Source of the DNA: CAUYXS01 sp965248495
Lineage (GTDB): Bacteria; Chloroflexota; Dehalococcoidia; Lucifugimonadales; Australimonadaceae
Length of the DNA stretch: 64,000 nt
NCBI GenBank assembly: GCA_965248495.1
Contig: CBDFJL010000003.1
Location: 1,240,001 to 1,304,000, forward strand
Direction: 5' to 3'
The notes under the pieces are model-generated. The model was not told the DNA's origin. It was given only the letters and a program-made list of their open reading frames with translations, and searched no databases. The first letter of the stretch is position 1, and each line of letters begins with the position of its first letter. Positions 34,271 through 42,780 of the stretch are shown piece after piece. Both the position numbers and the translations under genes were made by a program.

Positions 34271-34969
34271 CTATAGCGGCGGTTCGATGGTGGTGGGCTC
34301 GCCGAACCGGTCGAATTCGACGACCCGGACAATATCGGCGGCCTCGCCGTCGATGAACGGCCCGGACAGCCGCACCCGCTGGACCAAGAAGGAGTCGCGC
34401 TCCACCGTCACCTCCAGGCCGAGCGTCAGCCCTTCAGCGGCGGCGGGCACCAGCGCTCGCAGCGACTCGGAGCGCAACGTGCCGTGGATGACGTACGGCC
34501 CGGAACTCGAACCGTCGTCTGCGAGCGTCAGGCCGGTCGCTCCGGCGAGCACGTCGGCCACCGCCACGTTCATCGCATTGAACGCGAACGGCAACGACCC
34601 AGGCGCGACCTCGCGCCACGCCCCGCTGAAGGGGTCCTGCATGTAGGCATCGCCCGCGATTTGCACGATACCGAGCTCGACCACGACGTTGAAGGCGCTG
34701 GCCCGTGCCTTCGCGGTCGTCTCGGCGCGGTCCGGGAAGACCGCGGCGCCGCTCGCGGACTCCAGCAGCAGCCCGGTGCCGATAGACGTGCTGCCGGTCT
34801 CGTGGCGCACCTCGAAGCGCACCGTCGACACCGATTCGAGCGCGACGATGGCTCGTTGCCGCACGACGTCGGCTGACAGCGCCTCTGTCGGCGATTCGGT
34901 GCCGCCGCATCCGGCCAGCGCCAGCATCGCGAGCGCCAGCAGCAGGCCGTGTAGGCTCGCGAGTCTCAC
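34271..34969 (-). CDS. LprG/LppX-like lipid-binding lipoprotein
   Basis: GTG 34969 overlaps the amidase stop (GTGA), giving 232 residues with a lipoprotein signal (LLLALAMLALAGCGG). The body fits the LppX_LprAFG family: VSTVRFEVRHETGSTSIG, KARASAFNVVVELGIVQIAG, DAYMQDPFSGAWREV, YVIHGTLRSESLRALVPAAA and the closing VVEFDRFGEPTTIEPP. These proteins form a half-barrel with a lipid-sized cavity. Directly upstream of and probably co-transcribed with the DHA2 exporter. Confidence 0.75.
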   Translation of the reverse strand: MRLASLHGLLLALAMLALAGCGGTESPTEALSADVVRQRAIVALESVSTVRFEVRHETGSTSIGTGLLLESASGAAVFPDRAETTAKARASAFNVVVELGIVQIAGDAYMQDPFSGAWREVAPGSLPFAFNAMNVAVADVLAGATGLTLADDGSSSGPYVIHGTLRSESLRALVPAAAEGLTLGLEVTVERDSFLVQRVRLSGPFIDGEAADIVRVVEFDRFGEPTTIEPPL

Positions 34970-36519
34970 GCCTGCTCGAACGCGTGGGCCACGCGGAGGA
35001 TGGTGCTCTCCTCCCAGTGCCGCCCCGCGACCTGAAGGCCGATGGGCAGGTTGTCCGCACCCGTCCCGCAGGGCACGCTGAGCGCCGGGTGGCCGGTCAG
35101 GTTGAAGATGCACGTGTTGTGCGTGTTGGACGAACCCTTCTCGCCCAGGGTCCGCAGCGTCAACGGCTCGTCCAGCAGTCGTGAGGGCTTGATGGCCGTC
35201 GTCGGTGTCACCAGCACGTCAACGTGCTCCAGCACCGCGTCGACCTGCTGCCGTAGCGCCATGCGCAGGTTTTGGGCCTTGCCCCAGTACGCGCTGAAGT
35301 AGTCCCGCCGCAGGTATTGGCCAACGACGTAGCCGACCAGGAAGAACGGCGCCAGGTCGTGCCCCGACGCGGACCGCAGCCCCTTGCCGAGCGCCTGCTG
35401 GAACGCCGGGTCGGCGTAGCCTCCTCGTGAGAAGCCCTCGCCGCCCGCGTCGACGGTCGCCGAGACGGAGTGCGACAGCAGCGTCGCTTCGATGGGCCAG
35501 GCATCGGCCCACCACGGGATGGAGACCTCTGAGACGACTGCGCCCAGCGACTCCAGCTTTGCTATCGCGGCCCGTACGCTATCGACCACATCGCGCGCGG
35601 CGAAGTCCCAGTCAAAGCCCTCCCGCACGACACCGACGCGCAGGCCCGCGATGTTGCCCGTGAGCGCCTGCGTATATGCCTCGGTCCGGATGGGCCCGCG
35701 CACCCACTGCGGGTCACGTGGGTCGTCGCCGGCGATCGCCTCCAGCATCAGCGCGGCGTCCGCCACGGTGGGCGCCAGCGGGCCGAGGAAGTCGATCGTG
35801 TGGTCCATGTAGGTGGCACCGAACGTCGGGACGAGGCCATGCGTCGCCTTGATGCCGACCACACCACACCAGGATGCCGGGATGCGCACGCTCCCTGCCT
35901 GGTCGGCGCCTATGGCCATGTCCACGTGACCCGACGCCACCGCCGAGCCGCTGCCGCTGGACGAGCCGCCGGGTGAGAACCCCGGGTTGTGGGGGTTCTT
36001 GGTCGGCCCGAAGGTCGACGTCTCGCCCGTGCCGGACCACGAGAAGTCGTCCATGTTGAGCTTGCCGACGATGGTGGCACCGGCGTCCAGCAGGCGCTCG
36101 ACCACCGTCGCATCGTGGTCCGGCACGTAGTCGCGGTGCAGCCGCGAGCCGTTGGTCATCGGCACGCCGGCCACCTTGATGTTGTCCTTGATGCCGACTC
36201 GCTTGCCCGCCAGGGGACCATTGGGAGCGCCCTTGACCTCGCAGAGGCGTATGAACGCGTTGTACGGGTCCTCCTCGGGGGTCGGGCGCCGCCCCGGGTC
36301 GCGTTGGGTGTACTTCACCGGGATCGACGGCACCGGCAGGTCGTCGATGCGATCGACCGCGCCCAGCATCCCGGCGGCTGCCTCCGCCACCTCCTCCGCC
36401 TCCGCGTCGGTCAGGAAGATGTCGTGGTCGGCCGCTATGCTCTGGAGCTCGTCGGCCGTGGGACGCCGGATGAAGCCCCGCAATCGCCCGTGGGGTGGGA
36501 GCGGTGAGAGCCATTCCAT
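34966..36519 (-). CDS. Amidase (amidase signature family)
   Basis: 517 residues; ATG 36519 with AAGGAGGT upstream. The Ser-cisSer-Lys triad is complete: Lys in RVGIKDNIKV, cis-Ser in PGGSSSGSGSAVASG and the nucleophile in GADQAGSVRIPA. About 60 extra N-terminal residues precede the core, as in acylamidases and some amidases acting on larger substrates. Hydrolyses a C-N amide bond; substrate unknown. Cytoplasmic. First gene of an operon with the lipoprotein and the MFS exporter, an unusual combination. Confidence 0.88.
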   Translation of the reverse strand: MEWLSPLPPHGRLRGFIRRPTADELQSIAADHDIFLTDAEAEEVAEAAAGMLGAVDRIDDLPVPSIPVKYTQRDPGRRPTPEEDPYNAFIRLCEVKGAPNGPLAGKRVGIKDNIKVAGVPMTNGSRLHRDYVPDHDATVVERLLDAGATIVGKLNMDDFSWSGTGETSTFGPTKNPHNPGFSPGGSSSGSGSAVASGHVDMAIGADQAGSVRIPASWCGVVGIKATHGLVPTFGATYMDHTIDFLGPLAPTVADAALMLEAIAGDDPRDPQWVRGPIRTEAYTQALTGNIAGLRVGVVREGFDWDFAARDVVDSVRAAIAKLESLGAVVSEVSIPWWADAWPIEATLLSHSVSATVDAGGEGFSRGGYADPAFQQALGKGLRSASGHDLAPFFLVGYVVGQYLRRDYFSAYWGKAQNLRMALRQQVDAVLEHVDVLVTPTTAIKPSRLLDEPLTLRTLGEKGSSNTHNTCIFNLTGHPALSVPCGTGADNLPIGLQVAGRHWEESTILRVAHAFEQA

Positions 36520-36728
36520 CGAGGACCTCCTTGACCCTTGGGAGAACTTGGGGACTCATCTTCCCGTTGGGACGGGGAGAGTATTTCAGAACCGACGCCC
36601 GCGTGCTGCCCGCGTGCGGCCCCTGCCCTGCAATGTGCTGCCGCGCCTTGCGCTATGCTTCGCCGACTAGGAGCGGGGCTGGCCCGCACGATATCCAGGC
36701 GACCCGCGTAGCGGTCGAGGAGCGAGCG
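36520..36728. promoter_or_regulatory. Divergent intergenic region (amidase / deacetylase)
   Basis: 209 bp between two divergently read genes, so it must contain both promoters. Ribosome sites are clear on both sides (AAGGAGGT for the amidase, GAGGAG for the deacetylase). No operator could be identified. Confidence 0.5.
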
Positions 36729-37592
36729 ATGAGCGGCATTTGGCCCGGCAATACCCAGTGCACGGTGTTCCTGACCTTCGATATCGACGGCGTGTCCTCC
36801 TGGGTGCGGCGCAACCCGGCCATTTGGAATCGTCCGTCGGCCCTCTCCCTCGCGGAATACGGCCCATCCGTGGCGATGCCCCGCATCCTGGACCTGCTGG
36901 ACCAGTACAGCATCAAGTCGTCCTTCTACATCCCCGGCCAGGTGGCGGAGACCCACCCGGAGATGGTGAAGGAGGTCGACCGGCGTGGTCACGAAGTGGC
37001 GGCGCACGGCTACCTCCATGAAGCGCCTCCCAGCCTGGAGCGCGCCGAGGAGTTGGCGATCCTCGAGCGCAGCATTGGCATCCTGTCGGACCTCGTGGGC
37101 TACGCGCCCAAGGGCTTTCGCTCGCCTGCGGCCGACCTCGGCCCGCACACCCTCGATCTGCTCCAGGACCACGGCATCTTCTACGACACCTCGCTCATGG
37201 GCCACGACATGCCCTACTGGGTGGAGTCGCCGGAGGGCGCGCGGCTCGTCGAGGTCCCGTTCCACTGGGAGCTGGACGACTTCGTCTACTGGGGCTACCA
37301 GCCCGCCGCGGAGGTCCGGCACGCGATGATCGGCACTGACAGCGTGCTCGCCACGTGGATCGATGCCTTCGACATGCTGTACAAGTGGGGCAGCGCATTC
37401 AACCTGGGCATGCACCCGCAGGTCATCGGCAGGCCAAGCCGCTTCGCGGTGCTGGAGCGGCTGATCAACCACATGCAGAGCAAGCCCGGCGTCCGCTTCG
37501 CGCGCATTGACGAGGTCGCCGCCGAATGGGCGGCAGGCCACGGCTCCGAGCCCGCGGTGCGGGTTGGCGGCGAGCCGGCCGCCGGAGCGTAG
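36729..37592 (+). CDS. Polysaccharide-deacetylase-fold hydrolase (NodB homology)
   Basis: ATG 36729 with GAGGAG upstream; 287 residues. Motif 1 TFDIDGVSSW (the Asp pair), motif 2 GHEVAAHGYLHE (metal His residues) and motif 3 GFRSPAADLG are present, then FAVLERLINHMQSKPGVRFA. This set matches the cytoplasmic polysaccharide-deacetylase-like group (ureide/imide hydrolase type, PuuE-like) rather than secreted cell-wall deacetylases, since there is no signal peptide. A role in opening a cyclic or acyl amide fits the adjacent amidase. It is 10 bp upstream of the oxygenase gene, so probably one operon. Confidence 0.8.
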   Translation: MSGIWPGNTQCTVFLTFDIDGVSSWVRRNPAIWNRPSALSLAEYGPSVAMPRILDLLDQYSIKSSFYIPGQVAETHPEMVKEVDRRGHEVAAHGYLHEAPPSLERAEELAILERSIGILSDLVGYAPKGFRSPAADLGPHTLDLLQDHGIFYDTSLMGHDMPYWVESPEGARLVEVPFHWELDDFVYWGYQPAAEVRHAMIGTDSVLATWIDAFDMLYKWGSAFNLGMHPQVIGRPSRFAVLERLINHMQSKPGVRFARIDEVAAEWAAGHGSEPAVRVGGEPAAGA

Positions 37593-37601
37593 GAGTCAAC
37601 A

Positions 37602-38732
37602 ATGGCGACCACGACGACCAGGACTCCCTATGAGCGAGCGGTCACGGGATTCCCGAACTACTGGTACCCGGCCTGCGGTGAGCGCGAGGTCGGCCGGCGC
37701 CCCAAGCGCATGGTCCTGCTGGACGAGCCCATCGCCTTCGTGCGCCGGGGCGAGCGTATCTACGCCGTGCAGGACGAGTGTCCGCACCGGGGCGCGCGCC
37801 TGTCGCTGGGCAAGGACGAGTTTCCTGGCACCGACACACTGGCCTGCCGGTTCCACGGCTGGACCTTCGACCTGCGCGACGGCCGGTGCGTCGCAGCGTT
37901 GACCGACGGGCCCGACTCGCCGGTCGTCGGCAAGGTGCGCGTCCGCACTTTCCCGGTCGAGCAGCGCAAGGGCATCGTGTGGGTTTGGATCGGCCGTGGC
38001 GCCCCCGTCCCGCTGGAGGAGGATGCGCCGACGCTGTTGCTGGAGGACGCGACGATGGTGAAATTCCGCCACCGTCAGGTCTACGGCAACTGGCGCTACC
38101 ACGCCGAGGGCGCGGGCGGCGGCCACTTCCAGATGCTGCACCGCGACGCCATCGGCCAGCTCTTCACGCGCTACCACTCTTACCAGCCCGACTACGTCGT
38201 CGAGATGGGAGATGGCAGCGGCAACGGCGACGACCACGGCCCCTGGCTCCTCGAGAAAAGCGGGTTCCCCATGCGTCAGTCCGACTACCCTGGCCTCGGC
38301 ACGTGGCCGCCCATGCGGCCATGGCGCCGGGGTGGCCAGCCCTTCCAACGACTGGTGCGCGGCGTGCAGACCATCACCTCCATGCGGCTGCCGGGCTACC
38401 TGCGCGTCTACCACTTCCCGATGAACGACGCGATGTACTACGAGTGGTACGTGGCCATCGACGCCGACCACTACAACTACTTTCAGGTCAGCTGTCACTG
38501 GCCCAAGGACCCCATCAGCCGGCTTTGGACCCACCTGTGGTGGCACGCATTCGCCGGGCCGATACGCATGGGCCGCTTCAACGACCAGGACAAGGGGATG
38601 GTGGCCGCGAACACCAACTGGGAGAAGCGGCAGGGGCATCATGGTCCCGTGCCCGAGCACTATCGGCCGGACCGCTACCCCGCAGGTTGGATCGAGTACG
38701 CGAACACTAACGCTCGCGGGGACGGGCGCTAG
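37602..38732 (+). CDS. Rieske non-heme iron oxygenase, large subunit
   Basis: 376 residues. The N-terminal Rieske domain has both ligand pairs (CPHRGARLSLG and CRFHGWTFDL). The catalytic domain carries two His at the usual 5-residue spacing (GGGHFQMLHRDA), but the Asp that normally lies three residues before the first His is a Gly. A dioxygenase or demethylase/monooxygenase of the aromatic-ring-hydroxylating family; no beta subunit or ferredoxin is adjacent, which favours the one-subunit (alpha3) type. Stop overlaps that of the opposing ThDP gene. Confidence 0.85.
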   Translation: MATTTTRTPYERAVTGFPNYWYPACGEREVGRRPKRMVLLDEPIAFVRRGERIYAVQDECPHRGARLSLGKDEFPGTDTLACRFHGWTFDLRDGRCVAALTDGPDSPVVGKVRVRTFPVEQRKGIVWVWIGRGAPVPLEEDAPTLLLEDATMVKFRHRQVYGNWRYHAEGAGGGHFQMLHRDAIGQLFTRYHSYQPDYVVEMGDGSGNGDDHGPWLLEKSGFPMRQSDYPGLGTWPPMRPWRRGGQPFQRLVRGVQTITSMRLPGYLRVYHFPMNDAMYYEWYVAIDADHYNYFQVSCHWPKDPISRLWTHLWWHAFAGPIRMGRFNDQDKGMVAANTNWEKRQGHHGPVPEHYRPDRYPAGWIEYANTNARGDGR

Positions 38733-40330
38733 TCGTCGAAGACAGTCGCTGAGTAGGGCTCTACGTCGACGAACGCCTCGATGACGCTTGGGCCGTCGAG
38801 CGCCAGTGCCCAGTCCAGCGCGGCCGCCAACGAGTCCTCGTCACGCACCGCACGGCATGGCACGCCGAAGTAGTGCTCCGGGGTCTCCGGCCGTTCACCG
38901 AGGAACGACCCGTACGAGCCGTAGTGGCCGCGCTCCTGCTTCACCTTCATCAGGCCGAGCCAGCCGTCGTTGAGCACGATGATGGGCACGCGCAGGCCGA
39001 TCCTCCGGGCCGTCGCCAGCTCGCCGACGGTCATCTGGAAGCAGCCGTCGCCGATGACGCCGACCACCGCGCGGTCGGGATGCACCAGCTTGGCCGCGTA
39101 GGCCGACGGCATGCCGTAGCCCATGGACGACCAGCCGTTGGTAGCGAGGGCCGTGTGCGGCAGGTTGGTGTGCCACTGGCTGGCGATCTGGTGCGTGTGC
39201 GCGCCCACGTCGTAGGTCACGATGGCGTCGTACGGCAACCGTGCGCGCAGGCTATCGAGCAGTTGGTGCGTCGCGAGCCCCAGCGACACGGGCCGGAGGT
39301 TTGCCTCGAGCCGCGATCGATGCTCTTCCCACTCGCGCTCCTGCCAATCGTTGGAGACGGCCGGTAGCTTTGCGAGGTCGGCCAGCATGGCGTCGAGGTC
39401 GCCGGCCGCATCCACGACGAAGTGGACGCTATCGTCGGCGTCCGCCGGTTCGGTGCTCAGGTGCGCGACGGGAATGTCGCCGACCCACTCCTCGTAGTTG
39501 ATCTCGATGGGGTCGTAGCCGACGGCGACGATCAGGTCGGCGGTGTCGACGATGCGCTGGACATCCGTGCGTCGGGCGCGCCCGACGACGCCGAGCGACC
39601 CTGCGTAACTCTCGGACAGGAACCCCTTGGCGTGCAGCGTGCTGACGTAGGGCAGCCGCTGCTGCTTCAGGAATGCGAGCAGCTGGTCAGCGGCCCCTGA
39701 GCGGGTAAACGTCAAGCCAGTGACCACGAGCGGGCGACGCGCCGAGGCCAGCGCGGCGTATAGCTGCTGTCCAGCGTCGGGCACGGCTGTGCCCAGGCCG
39801 CCGCCAATCGTTAGCGACGGCACAGGGCCTGACGCCTCGGCGATGCCGACGTCCTCCGGCAGCTCCAGCATCACGGGGCCCGGAGGCTCGGCGGTGGCTA
39901 GCGCGACGGCTTCGGCCAACTCGGCGCCGACACCCGTGCGGGACAGCCGGCGCTGCGCTTTGGTCAGGGGCGCGAACAGCGCCAGGTGGTCGATGCGCAT
40001 CTGTGTCCGCCTACCGAGCATGTGCTCGTCGTAGGTGCAGACGATGGCGATGACGGGGGAGCGGTCGAGCGAGGCGCCGCCGACTCCTGTCGATAGGTTC
40101 GTCGCGCCGGGCCCGAGGGTCGACACGCACACGCCGGGCACGCCGCTCGTGCGCCCGACGGCCTCGGCCATGAACGCGGCGGACGTCTCGGTGGCGGTCA
40201 GGACGAAGTCGACGCTCGCGCTCTGTCGCAGGGCCTCGATCAGCGGGAGCACCGGCCCGCTGGGCACGCCGAACACCCAGCGCACGCCCGCCCGCTCCAA
40301 CGTCTGCACGATGAGCTCGACGTTGGTCAT
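38729..40330 (-). CDS. Thiamine-diphosphate-dependent enzyme (acetolactate synthase / decarboxylase family)
   Basis: 533 residues with three domains. The N-terminal PYR domain has the catalytic Glu in LTATETSAAFMAEA and GVCVSTLGPGATNL; the C-terminal PP domain has the ThDP/Mg motif GDGCFQMTVGEL ... VLNDG. Overall closest in pattern to acetolactate-synthase-like and benzoylformate- or sulfopyruvate-decarboxylase-like proteins; there is no regulatory ilvN partner nearby, so a catabolic 2-oxoacid decarboxylase or lyase is likely. Substrate unresolved. Confidence 0.82.
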   Translation of the reverse strand: MTNVELIVQTLERAGVRWVFGVPSGPVLPLIEALRQSASVDFVLTATETSAAFMAEAVGRTSGVPGVCVSTLGPGATNLSTGVGGASLDRSPVIAIVCTYDEHMLGRRTQMRIDHLALFAPLTKAQRRLSRTGVGAELAEAVALATAEPPGPVMLELPEDVGIAEASGPVPSLTIGGGLGTAVPDAGQQLYAALASARRPLVVTGLTFTRSGAADQLLAFLKQQRLPYVSTLHAKGFLSESYAGSLGVVGRARRTDVQRIVDTADLIVAVGYDPIEINYEEWVGDIPVAHLSTEPADADDSVHFVVDAAGDLDAMLADLAKLPAVSNDWQEREWEEHRSRLEANLRPVSLGLATHQLLDSLRARLPYDAIVTYDVGAHTHQIASQWHTNLPHTALATNGWSSMGYGMPSAYAAKLVHPDRAVVGVIGDGCFQMTVGELATARRIGLRVPIIVLNDGWLGLMKVKQERGHYGSYGSFLGERPETPEHYFGVPCRAVRDEDSLAAALDWALALDGPSVIEAFVDVEPYSATVFDD

Positions 40331-40348
40331 TGCCGAAACCCCCTTTCA

Positions 40349-40553
40349 GGGCTTTGCCCCAAAACCCTCATTGGACGGTTCGCCAGGGGAGTGCAGAGGG
40401 GGTACCCCCTCTGCTGGGGGCGCGGGGGTATCCCCCGCTTTCGCTCTTTATTACCCCCTTCCTGGCCAGGAAGGGGGTAGGGGGATGGTCGAAAGGTCGG
40501 CGTAATACCAGGGGTTGACGGGCCCAGAGGTCGACTTTTGAGGCAAAGCTCCG
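40349..40553. repeat. Long intergenic repeat, copy 2 (without insertions)
   Basis: The uninterrupted form. It holds three consecutive perfect or near-perfect palindromes: AGGGGGTACCCCCT (40398-40411), GCGGGGGTATCCCCCGC (40422-40438) and CCCCTTCCTGGCCAGGAAGG (40456 on). Lies between the ThDP gene start and the 3' end of the dehydrogenase gene. Confidence 0.85.
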
Positions 40554-40582
40554 CGCCATGGAGTGGCGTGGGGTGAGGGTTG

Positions 40583-41383
40583 CTACGTCCCAATACGCAC
40601 CGGATCGACGGACTGCTGGATCGACCGGATGATCGACAGCGCGGTGAGCCGTCCCGTCTTCGGGTTCTCACTGGGGATGTTCTCGATGTGGACATGGAGC
40701 CGCCCGAACTCACCTTCGACTTCTATGTCGTGGCAGTTTCGCTGGAGCCCCGGCACGGCGATGATCTGGACCGTCGTGCGATCCGGCCCGATGCCTGCGA
40801 GGCTCACCGCCGCCGACACGTTCAGGTTCGCGGGAAAGCCACGGACCGCATCCCGGGCCGGCCCGCTGAACAGCTCCGTCTCCGACGTCAGGCTATCGAG
40901 GTCGATCTCGTGCTCGACGACGAAGGGCGCGTCCGCCAGCGCCGCCGGAGGCTTGCGCGAGGTCATCGTCACGTGCTCCACGTAGCCCGCGCACGCCGAC
41001 TTGATGCCGTCCAGCCCGGCAATGGCCCCCGATGGCAGGTGGAGCGCGCAGCCCGTCGCACGAGCCATGTCCAGCACCTCGGGGTGGTCGAGGAGCGCGC
41101 CGATGCTGATGACCATCAGCGCCTTCCCGGCCCCAAAGGCCCGCTCGGCGAGCTCCGGAACCACCTCGCCACCCGCGGCCTCCACGATGAGGTCCGCGCG
41201 GTCGACCAGTTCCGGCAGGTCGAGGTAGTCGACGGGCGTCGTCAGCGTGTCGAGGAAGGCCCGTGCCGGTACCTCGCTGCGGCTGGCAACCCCGGCCACC
41301 GGTACGTCGAGCCTGCCCGAGTCGACAGCCTCCAGCACCGCGCGTCCGATGGCGCCACAGCCGACGACACCGATGGCCGTCAT
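40583..41383 (-). CDS. Aspartate-dehydrogenase-like protein (NadX family)
   Basis: 266 residues. Rossmann start IGVVGCGAIGRAVLEAV, the conserved HLPSGAIAGLDGIKSA and a C-terminal domain with NLNVSAAVSLAGIG and NCHDIEVEGEFG, containing the catalytic His. Family members oxidise L-aspartate to iminoaspartate for NAD synthesis or in amino-acid catabolism. In this cluster, far from nadA/nadC, a catabolic use is more likely. Confidence 0.82.
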   Translation of the reverse strand: MTAIGVVGCGAIGRAVLEAVDSGRLDVPVAGVASRSEVPARAFLDTLTTPVDYLDLPELVDRADLIVEAAGGEVVPELAERAFGAGKALMVISIGALLDHPEVLDMARATGCALHLPSGAIAGLDGIKSACAGYVEHVTMTSRKPPAALADAPFVVEHEIDLDSLTSETELFSGPARDAVRGFPANLNVSAAVSLAGIGPDRTTVQIIAVPGLQRNCHDIEVEGEFGRLHVHIENIPSENPKTGRLTALSIIRSIQQSVDPVRIGT

Positions 41384-41404
41384 CGCGCGAGGCCCCGCAC
41401 GCGG

Positions 41405-41866
41405 CTACGCCCGCCCGGCGTTGGCGGGGAGGGTGTCGCTTCCGAGGGGCGGCGTGCCGACCCAGCCGCCCTGGGAGATGTCGACGATGATGCCGTCCGG
41501 CCCTGCGTACTTGTACTCGGCGTGACCGCTCTTCGGGGCGCTGCCATCGAGGCCCTGGGCTGCATTGATGTCGTCTCGCGGCTCGTAGCCCGCCGCCGCG
41601 AACCGCTTGGCCGCCGCCTCGATGTCCTCGACGTGGAAGCCGAGGTGGTGCAGGCCGCTGTATCCCTTGCCGTACTCCCCACCCGCGGCGCCGTCCGTCT
41701 TGTACCGCAGCAGAGCGAAGTTGATATGACCGTCGCTCACGTAGCAGCCGGACGCATTATCGTTGTCGATGGTCCCCACGACCTTCATCCCGAAGACGCT
41801 CGCGAAGAACGTCGCGGCCGCTTCCGGGTCCTGCGTCGAAATGGCGATGTGGCGAAGCTGTGGCAT
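41405..41866 (-). CDS. VOC-family (glyoxalase/dioxygenase) protein
   Basis: 153 residues from ATG 41866; the frame is open further upstream but MPQLRHIAISTQDPEAAATF is the canonical VOC start. Two beta-alpha-beta-beta-beta modules: LRHIAIS...GHINFALLRY and GLHHLGFHVED...YKYAGPDGIIVDIS, with His ligands at the start of each and a Glu/Asp near the end. Metal-dependent lyase, isomerase or extradiol dioxygenase; substrate unknown. 22 bp upstream of the dehydrogenase gene and probably co-transcribed. Confidence 0.75.
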   Translation of the reverse strand: MPQLRHIAISTQDPEAAATFFASVFGMKVVGTIDNDNASGCYVSDGHINFALLRYKTDGAAGGEYGKGYSGLHHLGFHVEDIEAAAKRFAAAGYEPRDDINAAQGLDGSAPKSGHAEYKYAGPDGIIVDISQGGWVGTPPLGSDTLPANAGRA

Positions 41867-42019
41867 GGTCGCGCGCCTCCGGCTGGGTTTGCTTGCGCGC
41901 GGCCATTGTCGGCCAGGCAGGGTGGGGCGGCAAGCGCCGGTGAGCGACGTGACGTTGCGCGGCTTGCGCACGAGGTGATTCACTGCGCCCGCAGTTCCTG
42001 CAGTTCACGGAGAGGCGCA

Positions 42020-42769
42020 ATGGCGACCATCGTTGGCATCGGCGGCGGCCTGATGGCGGAGCTCGAAAACCTCCCCATCGACCGCGCGATCGTCGACCTC
42101 ACGGGGAGGCAGCGGCCCCGCGCGCTCTTTGTGCCGACGGCCAGTGGCGACTCCCCCGAGCGCTGGCAGGTCTTTCAGGACGTCTACGGCGCCCGCATCG
42201 GCTGCCAGACTGACGTGCTGTGGCTGCTCGATCGCCGGCCCTCGCGGGACGAGCTTGAGGCGGCCGTGCTGTCCGCCGACGTGGTCTACGTGGGCGGCGG
42301 CAACACGCTGAAGATGATGCGCCGCTGGCGCCTGCTCGGCGTCGACGACGTGCTACGCGAAGCGCACCGGCGCGGTGTCGTGCTCGCCGGCCAGAGCGCG
42401 GGCATGCTCTGCTGGTTCGCCTGGGGGCACAGCGACTCGCAGTACTACTACTCGCCCGACGACTGGGACTACCTGCGCGTGCGGGGCATGGGTCTGGTCG
42501 ATGCCATCGGCTGTCCCCACTTCAACAGTGAGACGGCGGGTGTCCCTCGCGCCGATAGCTTCAAGCGAATGGTCGCCAAGCACCCGGAGCCGGCCATCGC
42601 CGTCGACAACCATTGCGCCATCGAGTTCACCAACGGTGGCTACCGACTCCACACGGCGCGCGATGGCGTCGGGGCCTACCAGCTCTACAAGCGCCGCGAC
42701 GGTCTTGTCGTCGAGCCTTTGCCGCACGCGGCTGCGCTCACGCCGACGGCCACGCTGTTCGACGGCTAG
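42020..42769 (+). CDS. Peptidase S51 family (dipeptidase E / cyanophycinase-like)
   Basis: 249 residues; ATG 42020 with GGAGAGG upstream. The Ser nucleophile sits in VLAGQSAGMLCWF (family pattern GxSAGA/M), preceded by DVVYVGGGNTLKMMRRWR, and a DNHCAIEF segment carries the probable catalytic His. Such enzymes split Asp-X dipeptides or related isopeptides. Released aspartate could feed the adjacent aspartate-dehydrogenase-like enzyme, though the two are on opposite strands. Confidence 0.8.
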   Translation: MATIVGIGGGLMAELENLPIDRAIVDLTGRQRPRALFVPTASGDSPERWQVFQDVYGARIGCQTDVLWLLDRRPSRDELEAAVLSADVVYVGGGNTLKMMRRWRLLGVDDVLREAHRRGVVLAGQSAGMLCWFAWGHSDSQYYYSPDDWDYLRVRGMGLVDAIGCPHFNSETAGVPRADSFKRMVAKHPEPAIAVDNHCAIEFTNGGYRLHTARDGVGAYQLYKRRDGLVVEPLPHAAALTPTATLFDG

Positions 42770-42780
42770 CGTTTGCTCGG

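Noticed and set aside
34257..34332. Longer N-terminus of the MFS exporter
   Set aside because: Would overlap the lipoprotein gene by about 60 bp and adds a polar stretch before the first helix that the family lacks.
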